From: a bacterium
Lineage (GTDB): Bacteria > Bacillota > Clostridia > Christensenellales > CAG-138
Length of the DNA stretch: 8,677 bases
Assembly: GCA_029218485.1 (NCBI GenBank)
Contig: JAQXRK010000119.1
Location: 1 to 8,677, forward strand
Reading direction: 5' to 3'
Positions within the stretch are counted from its first letter, which is position 1, and every line of letters begins with the position of its first letter. Both the position numbers and the translations under genes were made by a program. The notes beneath the pieces are model-generated. The model did no database searches, was not told the origin of the DNA, and saw nothing but the letters and a program-made list of their open reading frames with translations. This document shows positions 1 through 8,677 of this stretch, piece after piece.

Positions 1-1
1 C

Positions 2-3000
2 GCGATCGATTATGAAGGCCTGTCCGCTTCCCAGCAGGTCGCAGCCGACACCCTGCGGCAATACCTCGTATCGGTTACCGAGGGCGCAACCTACCCCTAC
101 CAATACGATCCGTTGGATCCCGAGGACGGCATCCACAACTCGCTCGAGCTCTCCCTCTGTCTGTTCGACATCCGCACCGAGAAGGACATCGATACCTATT
201 TCCGGCTGCTGCAGGATCTCCCGGCCTTTTTCGAGCAGGTGCTCGCATACGAGCAGGAGCGCGCGGACAACGGATACCTTCTGTCGACAGCGGAGTTCAA
301 GCAGCTGATCGCAAGGCTGAACACCAGCGCCCGCGTCGATAACTCCCACTACCTGATCAAAGCGTTTGATAAAAAGATCGATGCGCTCGATCTGGAGGAG
401 TCGACCGCAGCGGACTATAAGGCGCGCAATATCTCCATGATGACAGACTGCTTCTTCCCCGCCTTTCAAGCGCTCTCGAGCGGGATGCGCCTGCTGATGC
501 CGCAGCGCGAGGTCAAGCAGGTCCCCGTATGTGAGAGCACGCGCAGCGATGATCTGGCGTATTTCCTCTACAGACTGCAAGTGGAAAGCGGGTTGCAGGT
601 GGATGTCTATCAGGCGGCAGAAAAGCTGGAGAACTGGTCGCAGCGGCTGTTGTCCGAAATTGGCATCGCCTCCCTCACGCCCTATTTGGAAGCCGATGAA
701 ACCGTCCCCGTTTTTGAAAAGGAAACCACGGACGAATCGCTCGATTATCTGAAGCAGTTTACCGAAGCGCGTCTTGCGCCGCTGCCCGCGCACACATTGG
801 ATGTCGTGGTGCCCGACCCGCTTCTGTCGGAGGGCTTTGCCGCCGCATATGTCATCCCTTCCCTCGATGACTGGACGGAGAACCATCTGCTGCTCCCGGA
901 AGAAAAAAGCGGCAAGGACCTGCTGCTGTTGGCGCACGAGTGTTACCCCGGCCACCTGTACCAGACGGTTTATCAGCGGGGGCTTGGGAGCCTGAGCCTC
1001 TCGCAGCAGCTTCTGACGCCGACTTGCTATTCGGAGGGCTGGTCGCAGTTTGCGGAATACTATCTCGCATCCAACACCGACCTGATCCCGCCGAGTTCTG
1101 CGCTGATGCTGCACCAGAGCGACATGTACTCGATCATAACCGCCGCGTATACGAGTCTTCTCGTCAACTATTACGGCTATACGAAGGAGACCCTTCGCAG
1201 CCAGTTTGGCGCCGAGTATGCCGCCTGTTACGAGCTTGCCCTGAGCCGGCCCTATACCTTCTTCCCGTATGCGTTTGGTTACATCGCCTTTATGGAGGCG
1301 TATGAGGAGGCCGCCAAGATCGCCGGAGATTCTTTTGATCCCGCCGCCTATGCGCAGGCTTATCTCGATCTGGGCCCCGGGTACAGCGCATCGCTTTCCG
1401 AGCGGATGTTCGATTGGGCGCGGTCCATTGTGCAGCCCGAGGTCAACTGTGTGCTCGATCAGGCGGCAACCGATGCGTTCCTTGCATTCGACGAATCGTT
1501 TTACCGGTTCTATGTCACGCAAAACGCGATCGTATACCTCAAGCATGTGTCGGACGATGGCCGCTGCCCGATCGATATATCGGATGTTCGCTGGACACTC
1601 GGCCATTACACCGAGGCCGACTGGCAGGAATGGCAGCGCGCGCTCTCCGATTTTGACGTTCAGCTCCATGCCATTGACCGAAACGGGTTGAGCGAGCAGC
1701 ACCGGTTCGCCTATGATACGATCGAAAATTATCTGACTCTGCAAATCGAGGGCGAGCCTTACTACGGCTACTTCCTGCTGCCGAACAGCGACAGCTATAC
1801 CCTCACCGAACTGCTGGAGCTGATCGCACAATATCCGTTCCGCACGGAGGAGGATGTCAAGCGATATATCCAGCTGCTCGAGGACTTCCCCCGCGCCGCC
1901 AAGGAAATCACCGATTACCGCCATTATCAGTTGGAATCGGCCCGATATGAGCTGTTCAGCAGCATGCACACCGAACGTCGTGAGCTTGACCGCATCCACG
2001 ATTACATCGACCCGCAGAATGTGAATGGGCCTTCCAAGTTTCTTCCGGAGCAGCTGGCCATGGTCGATGGGCTCAGTCAGGAACAGATCGAAGCATATAC
2101 CGCCCAGATAGGCGCGCTGCTGTCGGATGCCGTCTATCCTGCTCTCTATGACCTGCAAAGGTCTGTCGATGCTGTTACCAACGGCTATGATCAGATCGTT
2201 TATGAGCGTAAAACACGCCATTATCAGGACTACTATCGCCATCCGGAGGCGCGCAGCTATCTGGAATGGCGCATCCGGCTTGTGACCGGCATGACGCCCG
2301 ATGAACTGGCCGTGCATACGATTCGGTCGGCCGACATGTTCTGCCTCCTGCTCGCCGATGCGTCATACCGCATTTCCAGCAGCGATGGTAAGATCATGCC
2401 CGCCAAATCGCACGAGCACATGCTGGACGAACTGCAATCCATCGCAGCGCAATGGCTGCCGGAAGTTCCGCCATTCACTTTCACCGAGTATCCATCCAAA
2501 CTGCTCTATACATGGCCGCTAGACCCGACGCATGAGATCTATACGAAGTGGCGTGACGGTATCGATCTTACCCGCCCGTACCAGATTTTGGGCATGCGCC
2601 GTGAAAACGGCAGCTATCTGTACGTTGCCGGCGAAAAAGAGGCGACCAACCCGGCCTTTGCCGCATATGACCTCACGCCCGGCCGCGCATACCTGAGCGC
2701 CTACCTCGATGCAGGCAATGCAACGCTCACGCAGCGCGTGCTGATGCCCGCTTACTATGACATGGCATGGGGGAGCGTTGCGCGCATGCTTACGGCGCGG
2801 CATACCGTCTGGCAGGATGCGGCGCTGATGGAATACTACCTGTATCTTGACCAGTTCTATCGCGCGCTGCTCAACCACAGCACCCTGTACGTCAGCTATT
2901 ATTCTCCATGCGATTATGTGGTCGGCGATGGCTACCCCGCCGATTTCAAGCGCTTCTCCAAAATCTATCCGTTTCTTGAACTTGGCTTTCAGGATTCCAG

Positions 3001-3202
3001 ATGGAGGCTTCCCATGGCGATGACGTACGGCATGTACACCCACACCTCCGTCTATACCGAGTTGTTCCTCGCCGTGCAGGCAAAGCTCGGGTCCGACTTT
3101 GATGAGAAGGCATTCAACGCCTATTATCTCTCCCTCGGCCCCTCCTACCCGATGCTCATTCGGGAGGCGGTCGCGGAGCATTACGACCTCGATCTCAACT
3201 GA
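2..3202 (+). CDS. Tandem DUF885-family putative metallopeptidase, 5'-truncated by the window edge
   Basis: The reading frame is open from the first full codon (position 2) to a TGA at 3200-3202, giving 1066 visible residues; the true start is upstream. Repeat 1 (residues 1 to about 473) has LLAHECYPGH, the HExxxGH motif of DUF885 proteins, with H312, E313 and H318 (positions 935-955). YSEGW follows with E345, a likely third zinc ligand, and the copy ends in a family-typical LDLGPGY segment. Repeat 2 (about 485-1066, close to the length of a normal single-domain member) aligns along its length: AIDRNGLS at 557 matches AIDYEGLS at residue 1, and LSLGPSYP matches LDLGPGYS. In repeat 2 the motif has become YDLTPGR (889-895) and the third-ligand Glu is Met921, so it is probably inactive. 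Family knowledge suggests a zinc peptidase, often exported, but no signal peptide can be seen because the N-terminus is missing. About 70-100 residues are probably lost at the left. A TTG at 113 opens a Met-initiated version but cuts into conserved sequence, so it is rejected. Substrate unknown. Confidence 0.88.
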   Translation, partial: AIDYEGLSASQQVAADTLRQYLVSVTEGATYPYQYDPLDPEDGIHNSLELSLCLFDIRTEKDIDTYFRLLQDLPAFFEQVLAYEQERADNGYLLSTAEFKQLIARLNTSARVDNSHYLIKAFDKKIDALDLEESTAADYKARNISMMTDCFFPAFQALSSGMRLLMPQREVKQVPVCESTRSDDLAYFLYRLQVESGLQVDVYQAAEKLENWSQRLLSEIGIASLTPYLEADETVPVFEKETTDESLDYLKQFTEARLAPLPAHTLDVVVPDPLLSEGFAAAYVIPSLDDWTENHLLLPEEKSGKDLLLLAHECYPGHLYQTVYQRGLGSLSLSQQLLTPTCYSEGWSQFAEYYLASNTDLIPPSSALMLHQSDMYSIITAAYTSLLVNYYGYTKETLRSQFGAEYAACYELALSRPYTFFPYAFGYIAFMEAYEEAAKIAGDSFDPAAYAQAYLDLGPGYSASLSERMFDWARSIVQPEVNCVLDQAATDAFLAFDESFYRFYVTQNAIVYLKHVSDDGRCPIDISDVRWTLGHYTEADWQEWQRALSDFDVQLHAIDRNGLSEQHRFAYDTIENYLTLQIEGEPYYGYFLLPNSDSYTLTELLELIAQYPFRTEEDVKRYIQLLEDFPRAAKEITDYRHYQLESARYELFSSMHTERRELDRIHDYIDPQNVNGPSKFLPEQLAMVDGLSQEQIEAYTAQIGALLSDAVYPALYDLQRSVDAVTNGYDQIVYERKTRHYQDYYRHPEARSYLEWRIRLVTGMTPDELAVHTIRSADMFCLLLADASYRISSSDGKIMPAKSHEHMLDELQSIAAQWLPEVPPFTFTEYPSKLLYTWPLDPTHEIYTKWRDGIDLTRPYQILGMRRENGSYLYVAGEKEATNPAFAAYDLTPGRAYLSAYLDAGNATLTQRVLMPAYYDMAWGSVARMLTARHTVWQDAALMEYYLYLDQFYRALLNHSTLYVSYYSPCDYVVGDGYPADFKRFSKIYPFLELGFQDSRWRLPMAMTYGMYTHTSVYTELFLAVQAKLGSDFDEKAFNAYYLSLGPSYPMLIREAVAEHYDLDLN

Positions 3203-3208
3203 CCGCAC

Positions 3209-3263
3209 AAAAACAGAGCCGCTGTACGACAGCAAACAGAGCCGCTGCAAAGCGGCTCTGTTG
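3209..3263. terminator. Hairpin with duplicated arm after the DUF885 gene
   Basis: A perfect 10-bp inverted repeat CAGAGCCGCT / AGCGGCTCTG (3237-3246 and 3251-3260, loop GCAA) lies 34 bases after the DUF885 stop and extends by two A-T pairs. On the + strand the tail is TTGCTTGCGG, a weak U-tract. A second copy of the left arm sits at 3214-3223, within a 14-base direct repeat (3211-3224 and 3234-3247). Read on the - strand, that copy is followed by TTTTT (3213-3209). The element could therefore stop transcription in either direction. Its likely job is to end the DUF885 transcript and to back up termination of the convergent PFOR transcript. The structure is seen directly; the function is inferred. 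Confidence 0.6.
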
Positions 3264-3301
3264 CTTGCGGTTGTGCATCGAGCATACAGCAAAATCACCC
3301 G

Positions 3302-3317
3302 TTAACGGATTAACGGA
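3302..3317. repeat. Short tandem repeat TTAACGGA x2
   Basis: TTAACGGA occurs twice head to tail (3302-3309, 3310-3317). The first copy overlaps a perfect 10-bp palindrome, CCGTTAACGG (3299-3308). It lies between the two terminator-like hairpins in the convergent region. No function is assigned; it could be a minor slippage duplication. Confidence 0.5.
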
Positions 3318-3372
3318 TTGTGACACCTCCTGTGCAGCCGGCAGGAAACCCCGTTTTGCGGCGGACATGAGA

Positions 3373-3402
3373 AAAGAACCTCGCCCAAAGGCGAGGTTCT
3401 TT
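3373..3402 (-). terminator. Rho-independent terminator of the PFOR gene
   Basis: A perfect 13-bp stem AAAGAACCTCGCC / GGCGAGGTTCTTT (3373-3385 and 3390-3402, four-base loop) begins 19 bases beyond the PFOR stop codon. On the - strand the stem ends in TTCTTTTCTC, a U-rich tail. On the + strand it is followed by a T-rich run (3400-3416), so it may also act on read-through from the DUF885 side as a bidirectional terminator between convergent genes. Confidence 0.85.
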
Positions 3403-3421
3403 GTTTGTTGCTTTTTGAAGC

Positions 3422-6940
<3,519 letters not shown>

Positions 6941-6947
6941 TTTTACG

Positions 6948-6953
6948 CCTCCT
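6948..6953 (-). promoter_or_regulatory. Shine-Dalgarno AGGAGG of the PFOR gene
   Basis: AGGAGG on the - strand is a full-length anti-16S match, with seven bases between it and the ATG. It settles the start at 6940 and fits strong translation. Confidence 0.9.
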
Positions 6954-6979
6954 GTGTTTTTTCAAGATTTGTTATCCGT

Positions 6980-7003
6980 CGGGCATAGCAGGGCAAATGC
7001 CCG
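6980..7003 (-). other. Stem-loop in the PFOR 5' leader
   Basis: CGGGCAT / ATGCCCG (6980-6986 and 6997-7003) can form a 7-bp stem with a 10-base loop in the leader, between the predicted transcription start (about 7013) and the ribosome binding site. A smaller alternative, GGGC/GCCC at 6991-7002, excludes it. No U-run follows on the - strand, so it is not a terminator. It might stabilise the mRNA or be incidental. Confidence 0.4.
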
Positions 7004-7019
7004 CTTCTTACCGAATACT

Positions 7020-7048
7020 ATTATAGTCTGCGTGCAAAACGCTGTCAA
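7020..7048 (-). promoter_or_regulatory. Consensus SigA-type promoter of the PFOR gene
   Basis: On the - strand TTGACA (7048-7043) and TATAAT (7025-7020) are separated by exactly 17 bases, a perfect match to the housekeeping promoter. Predicted transcription start is near 7013, giving a leader of about 72 nt before the ATG at 6940. The -10 is nearly symmetric: the + strand reads TATTAT at 7019-7024, so weak divergent initiation is possible. Confidence 0.9.
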
Positions 7049-7057
7049 TCAAACTTG

Positions 7058-7082
7058 CCCTGAATTCCTGCAAAATTCCCTG
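7058..7082. promoter_or_regulatory. Candidate operator: direct repeat upstream of the PFOR -35
   Basis: AATTCCTG (7063-7070) and AATTCCCTG (7074-7082) are spaced 11 bp apart, about one helical turn, and preceded by CCCTG (7058-7062). They occupy roughly -45 to -69 relative to the predicted PFOR start, a position typical of activator binding. No known regulator motif was recognised, and chance similarity in a short AT-rich stretch is possible. Confidence 0.3.
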
Positions 7083-7105
7083 TATTTCGTGTTTTGTGAG
7101 CGCTT

Positions 7106-7129
7106 ATGCAGGAGAACCTGCATTTTTTT
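7106..7129 (+). terminator. Terminator-like hairpin with T7 run upstream of the permease promoter
   Basis: ATGCAGG (7106-7112), loop AGAA, CCTGCAT (7117-7123), then an uninterrupted T run ending at 7129: a 7-bp stem plus U-tract on the + strand only. It lies between the divergent promoters, about 100 bases before the permease ATG and upstream of its predicted -10. No gene in the window ends before it on this strand. It may insulate the permease from divergent transcription off the PFOR promoter, or act as an attenuator in a longer permease leader. Confidence 0.6.
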
Positions 7130-7175
7130 GCCGCACGCATCGCGCACCCGCCCGATACCATTTTGCCGTTCGATC

Positions 7176-7184
7176 TGCTATACT
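7176..7184 (+). promoter_or_regulatory. Extended -10 promoter of the permease gene
   Basis: TGCTATACT is an extended -10 (TGn followed by TATACT, one mismatch to TATAAT). No good -35 lies at the right distance, which is common for extended -10 promoters. Predicted start near 7191 gives a leader of about 40 nt with the ribosome binding site at 7218. Confidence 0.55.
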
Positions 7185-7217
7185 GTCTGGGTTGTACAAA
7201 AATTTCGGGGCAAAAGC

Positions 7218-7223
7218 GGAGGG
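7218..7223 (+). promoter_or_regulatory. Ribosome binding site of the permease gene
   Basis: GGAGGG with seven bases before the ATG at 7231. It decides the start over an in-frame GTG at 7096, which would make translation run through the hairpin at 7106-7129 and the predicted promoter. Confidence 0.8.
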
Positions 7224-7230
7224 TAACGGT

Positions 7231-8346
7231 ATGAAACAGCGATTCTTGGCATGGTGCAGGTCGGAGGCGGTGCTCTGCATCGCGCTCCTTGCGGCGCTCC
7301 TGTCCATGCTGTTCGTGCCGCCGGACGCGGCCTATGCCGGCTATGTCGACACCGGCGTTCTGCTGCTGCTGTTCTCGCTCATGGGCGTGGTGCAGGGCTT
7401 CCTGCGGTGCAATCTGTTCCGGGTGCTGGCAGGCCGGCTGCTCGCCGGCGAGAAGGCGCTGCGCCTGATCTGCCTCCTGCTGGTGCTGCTGCCGTTCTTT
7501 CTGTCGATGCTGGTCACGAACGATGTGTCGCTCATCGCGCTCGTGCCTTTTTCGTTTCTCGTGCTGCGGCTTCTGGGCGAGGAACGCCTTGCGCTGCGCG
7601 TCGTGGCGCTGCAAACGGTCGCGGCCAATCTCGGCAGCATGGCGACGCCCGTCGGCAATCCGCAGAACCTGTTTCTGTATGCGCGCTATGCGCTGCGCGC
7701 CGGCTCGTTCTTCCGCGTGGTGCTGCCGCTGGCGCTGGCGAGCCTGCTGCTCGTCGGCACGGGCGCGCTGCTCTGCGCCGGGCGGCAAAGGGTGCAGGTG
7801 CGGTTTGAAACGCCCGCGCGCATCGCGTCGCCATGGCGGCTCGGCTGCTATCTCGGCCTGTTCGGCCTCTGCCTGCTGTCGGTATTCCGCGTGGTGCATC
7901 AGGCGATCCCCGCCGCGGCCGTCCTGCTGTTTCTGCTGCTGTTCGACCGGCCGCTGCTGAAGCGGATCGACTACGGCCTGCTGCTGACCTTCGTGTGCTT
8001 TTTCGTCTTCTCCGGCAACCTCGGCCGCATCGGAGCGGTGCGCGCGCTGCTCTCCGGCCTGCTCGAAGGGAACGCCCTGCTCACCGCCGTGCTGGCCAGC
8101 CAGTTCATCAGCAACGTCCCCGCGGCCATCCTGCTCTCCGGCTTTACCGCCGACTGGCCGGCGCTGCTGGCTGGCGTGAACATCGGCGGCCTCGGCACGC
8201 CGGTCGCCTCGCTGGCCAGCCTCATCTCGCTGCGCCTGTATCTCGCCGAGCCGGGGGCCCGCGCCGGGCGCTATCTCGCCGTGTTTACCGCGATCAACGC
8301 GCTCGGCCTGCTGGCGCTGCTGGCCGTATCGGCGCTGGTTTTGTAA
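7231..8346 (+). CDS. SLC13/ArsB-like (ion transporter superfamily) permease
   Basis: A 371-residue, extremely Leu/Ala-rich integral membrane protein with about 10-11 hydrophobic segments (roughly 13-29, 41-57, 78-94, 98-115, 161-183, 205-221, 225-238, 248-262, 283-303, 310-335, 349-371). Two family signatures appear in each half. SMLVTND (92-98) and GSMATPVGNPQN (135-146) are in the N-half; SQFISNVPAA (290-299) and GGLGTPVASLAS (319-330) are in the C-half. This pairing of an SN/TN hairpin with a GxxTPV element is the internal inverted repeat of SLC13, ArsB and CitMHS permeases, where it forms the substrate and cation site. Those families move dicarboxylates, citrate, sulfate or arsenite, usually Na+- or H+-coupled; the substrate here cannot be read from sequence. 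It is slightly shorter than typical members (about 400-450 aa). It is divergent from PFOR, with its own promoter and ribosome binding site. No arsenic-resistance genes are nearby, so arsB is not assigned. Confidence 0.85.
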   Translation: MKQRFLAWCRSEAVLCIALLAALLSMLFVPPDAAYAGYVDTGVLLLLFSLMGVVQGFLRCNLFRVLAGRLLAGEKALRLICLLLVLLPFFLSMLVTNDVSLIALVPFSFLVLRLLGEERLALRVVALQTVAANLGSMATPVGNPQNLFLYARYALRAGSFFRVVLPLALASLLLVGTGALLCAGRQRVQVRFETPARIASPWRLGCYLGLFGLCLLSVFRVVHQAIPAAAVLLFLLLFDRPLLKRIDYGLLLTFVCFFVFSGNLGRIGAVRALLSGLLEGNALLTAVLASQFISNVPAAILLSGFTADWPALLAGVNIGGLGTPVASLASLISLRLYLAEPGARAGRYLAVFTAINALGLLALLAVSALVL

Positions 8347-8348
8347 CC

Positions 8349-8489
8349 GCGCTCCGGCATTCGCCTTGCCTTACGCGAAACACTCCTGTCCCCGTTTGTA
8401 TTCGCGCTCATTCCTCGCCTCGCCATGTACCAAGCGCTCCCGCATTCGCCTTGTCTTGTGCGGACTGCTGCTATCCCCGTTTGTATTCG
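8349..8489. repeat. Imperfect 85-bp-period direct repeat downstream of the permease
   Basis: Two 56-bp copies (8349-8404 and 8434-8489) match at 46 of 56 positions with no gaps and start exactly 85 bases apart. The ends are the best conserved: GCGCTCC-GCATTCGCCTTG on the left and CCCCGTTTGTATTCG on the right. The spacer and flank (8423-8442) recur weakly at 8507-8526, hinting at a decayed third unit. A period of 85 is not a multiple of three, so the copies fall in different frames and this is not a protein repeat. It may be a dispersed intergenic repeat family. Confidence 0.7.
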
Positions 8490-8605
8490 GGTACAGCCCC
8501 ACCTTGCCCTGTGCCAGGCGCGCCCATACCCTCCTCAGCACAACGGGATACATCCATGCGCCGGGTACTCCCGTAGCGCCAAAACCCATATCGCCAAAAG
8601 ATGCA

Positions 8606-8635
8606 GGGCGCACCCCCATGTGGGAAGATGCGCCC
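8606..8635 (-). terminator. GC-rich hairpin, possible terminator of a gene to the right
   Basis: GGGCGCA (8606-8612) and TGCGCCC (8629-8635) form a 7-bp GC-rich stem, with a further small CCCA/TGGG pairing inside the loop. On the - strand it is followed by CTGCATCTTTT, a delayed and weak U-tract; the + strand has none. It could end a - strand gene entering from the right: a - strand TGA lies at 8670-8668, but too little sequence is visible to identify a gene. Confidence 0.35.
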
Positions 8636-8677
8636 CGTCCTTGCCGTATTGCCGCGCGTGCGCGGGATCAGATGTTT

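Larger units (their letters stand above)
8347..8677. other. Intergenic region without a convincing gene
   Basis: This 331-base stretch holds the 85-bp-period repeat, the 8606-8635 hairpin and a small palindrome CCGCGC-GT-GCGCGG (8652-8665). The short open frames across it have no recognisable domain, no good ribosome binding site, and cross the repeat out of phase. No clear terminator for the permease was found directly after its stop. Confidence 0.6.

Noticed and set aside
113..115. TTG as the true start of the DUF885 gene
   Set aside because: The frame stays open to the window edge, and residues encoded before 113 (AIDYEGLS onward) align with the equivalent part of the second repeat, so the gene starts further upstream.
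2519..3298. 259-codon open frame on the - strand over the end of the DUF885 gene
   Set aside because: It overlaps well-conserved DUF885 sequence and a terminator hairpin, and its product has no recognisable domain.
7096..7230. Upstream in-frame GTG start for the permease adding 45 residues
   Set aside because: The added segment spans the hairpin with T run and the extended -10, has no good ribosome binding site, and the ATG at 7231 has GGAGGG at ideal spacing.
7045..7899. 284-codon open frame on the - strand over the permease
   Set aside because: The product is Gln/Arg/His/Glu-rich, a typical shadow of a Leu-rich membrane protein gene, and it runs across both promoters and the hairpin at 7106-7129.
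8371..8619. 82-codon open frame on the - strand in the right-hand intergenic region
   Set aside because: It crosses the 85-bp-period repeat, whose copies are read in different frames, has no domain, and lacks a clear ribosome binding site.
8652..8665. Palindrome CCGCGC-GT-GCGCGG near the right end
   Set aside because: It has only a two-base loop and no T run; in such GC-rich sequence it may be chance. It was left as a note within the intergenic entry.

Overview
The window looks like chromosomal DNA from a GC-rich, anaerobic, Clostridia-like Firmicute. This is inferred from a complete single-chain pyruvate:ferredoxin oxidoreductase (PFOR), strong AGGAGG-type ribosome binding sites and consensus SigA-type promoters. 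No rRNA, tRNA, CRISPR array, transposase or phage gene was seen, and the organism cannot be named more precisely from this sequence.

Layout. (1) Positions 2-3202, + strand: the 3' 1066 codons of a very large DUF885-family (putative zinc metallopeptidase) protein whose start lies left of the window. It is a tandem duplication of the whole DUF885 fold. The first copy keeps the HExxxGH motif, and the second has lost it. (2) Positions 3203-3421: a convergent intergenic region with two strong hairpins; the right-hand one is a good terminator for the gene on the opposite strand. (3) Positions 3422-6940, - strand: complete PFOR (nifJ/por type, 1172 aa), with a strong Shine-Dalgarno and a perfect TTGACA-N17-TATAAT promoter. 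(4) Positions 6941-7230: a compact divergent control region. It holds the PFOR promoter, a 5'-leader stem-loop, a helical-turn-spaced direct repeat upstream of the -35, a +-strand terminator-like hairpin with a possible competing antiterminator pairing, and an extended -10 promoter for the next gene. (5) Positions 7231-8346, + strand: a complete 371-aa SLC13/ArsB-like (ion transporter superfamily) permease. (6) Positions 8347-8677: no convincing gene; an imperfect 85-bp-period direct repeat and a GC-rich hairpin.

How the parts relate. PFOR converts pyruvate and CoA to acetyl-CoA, CO2 and reduced ferredoxin, the central step of clostridial fermentation, and its promoter and codon use suggest high expression. 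The divergently transcribed permease probably moves an organic or inorganic anion. A metabolic link to PFOR is possible but unproven. The DUF885 protein converges on PFOR and shows no functional link to it. The window is mostly ordinary core metabolism. The most unusual items are the DUF885 active/degenerate tandem and the terminator/antiterminator-like arrangement between the divergent promoters.
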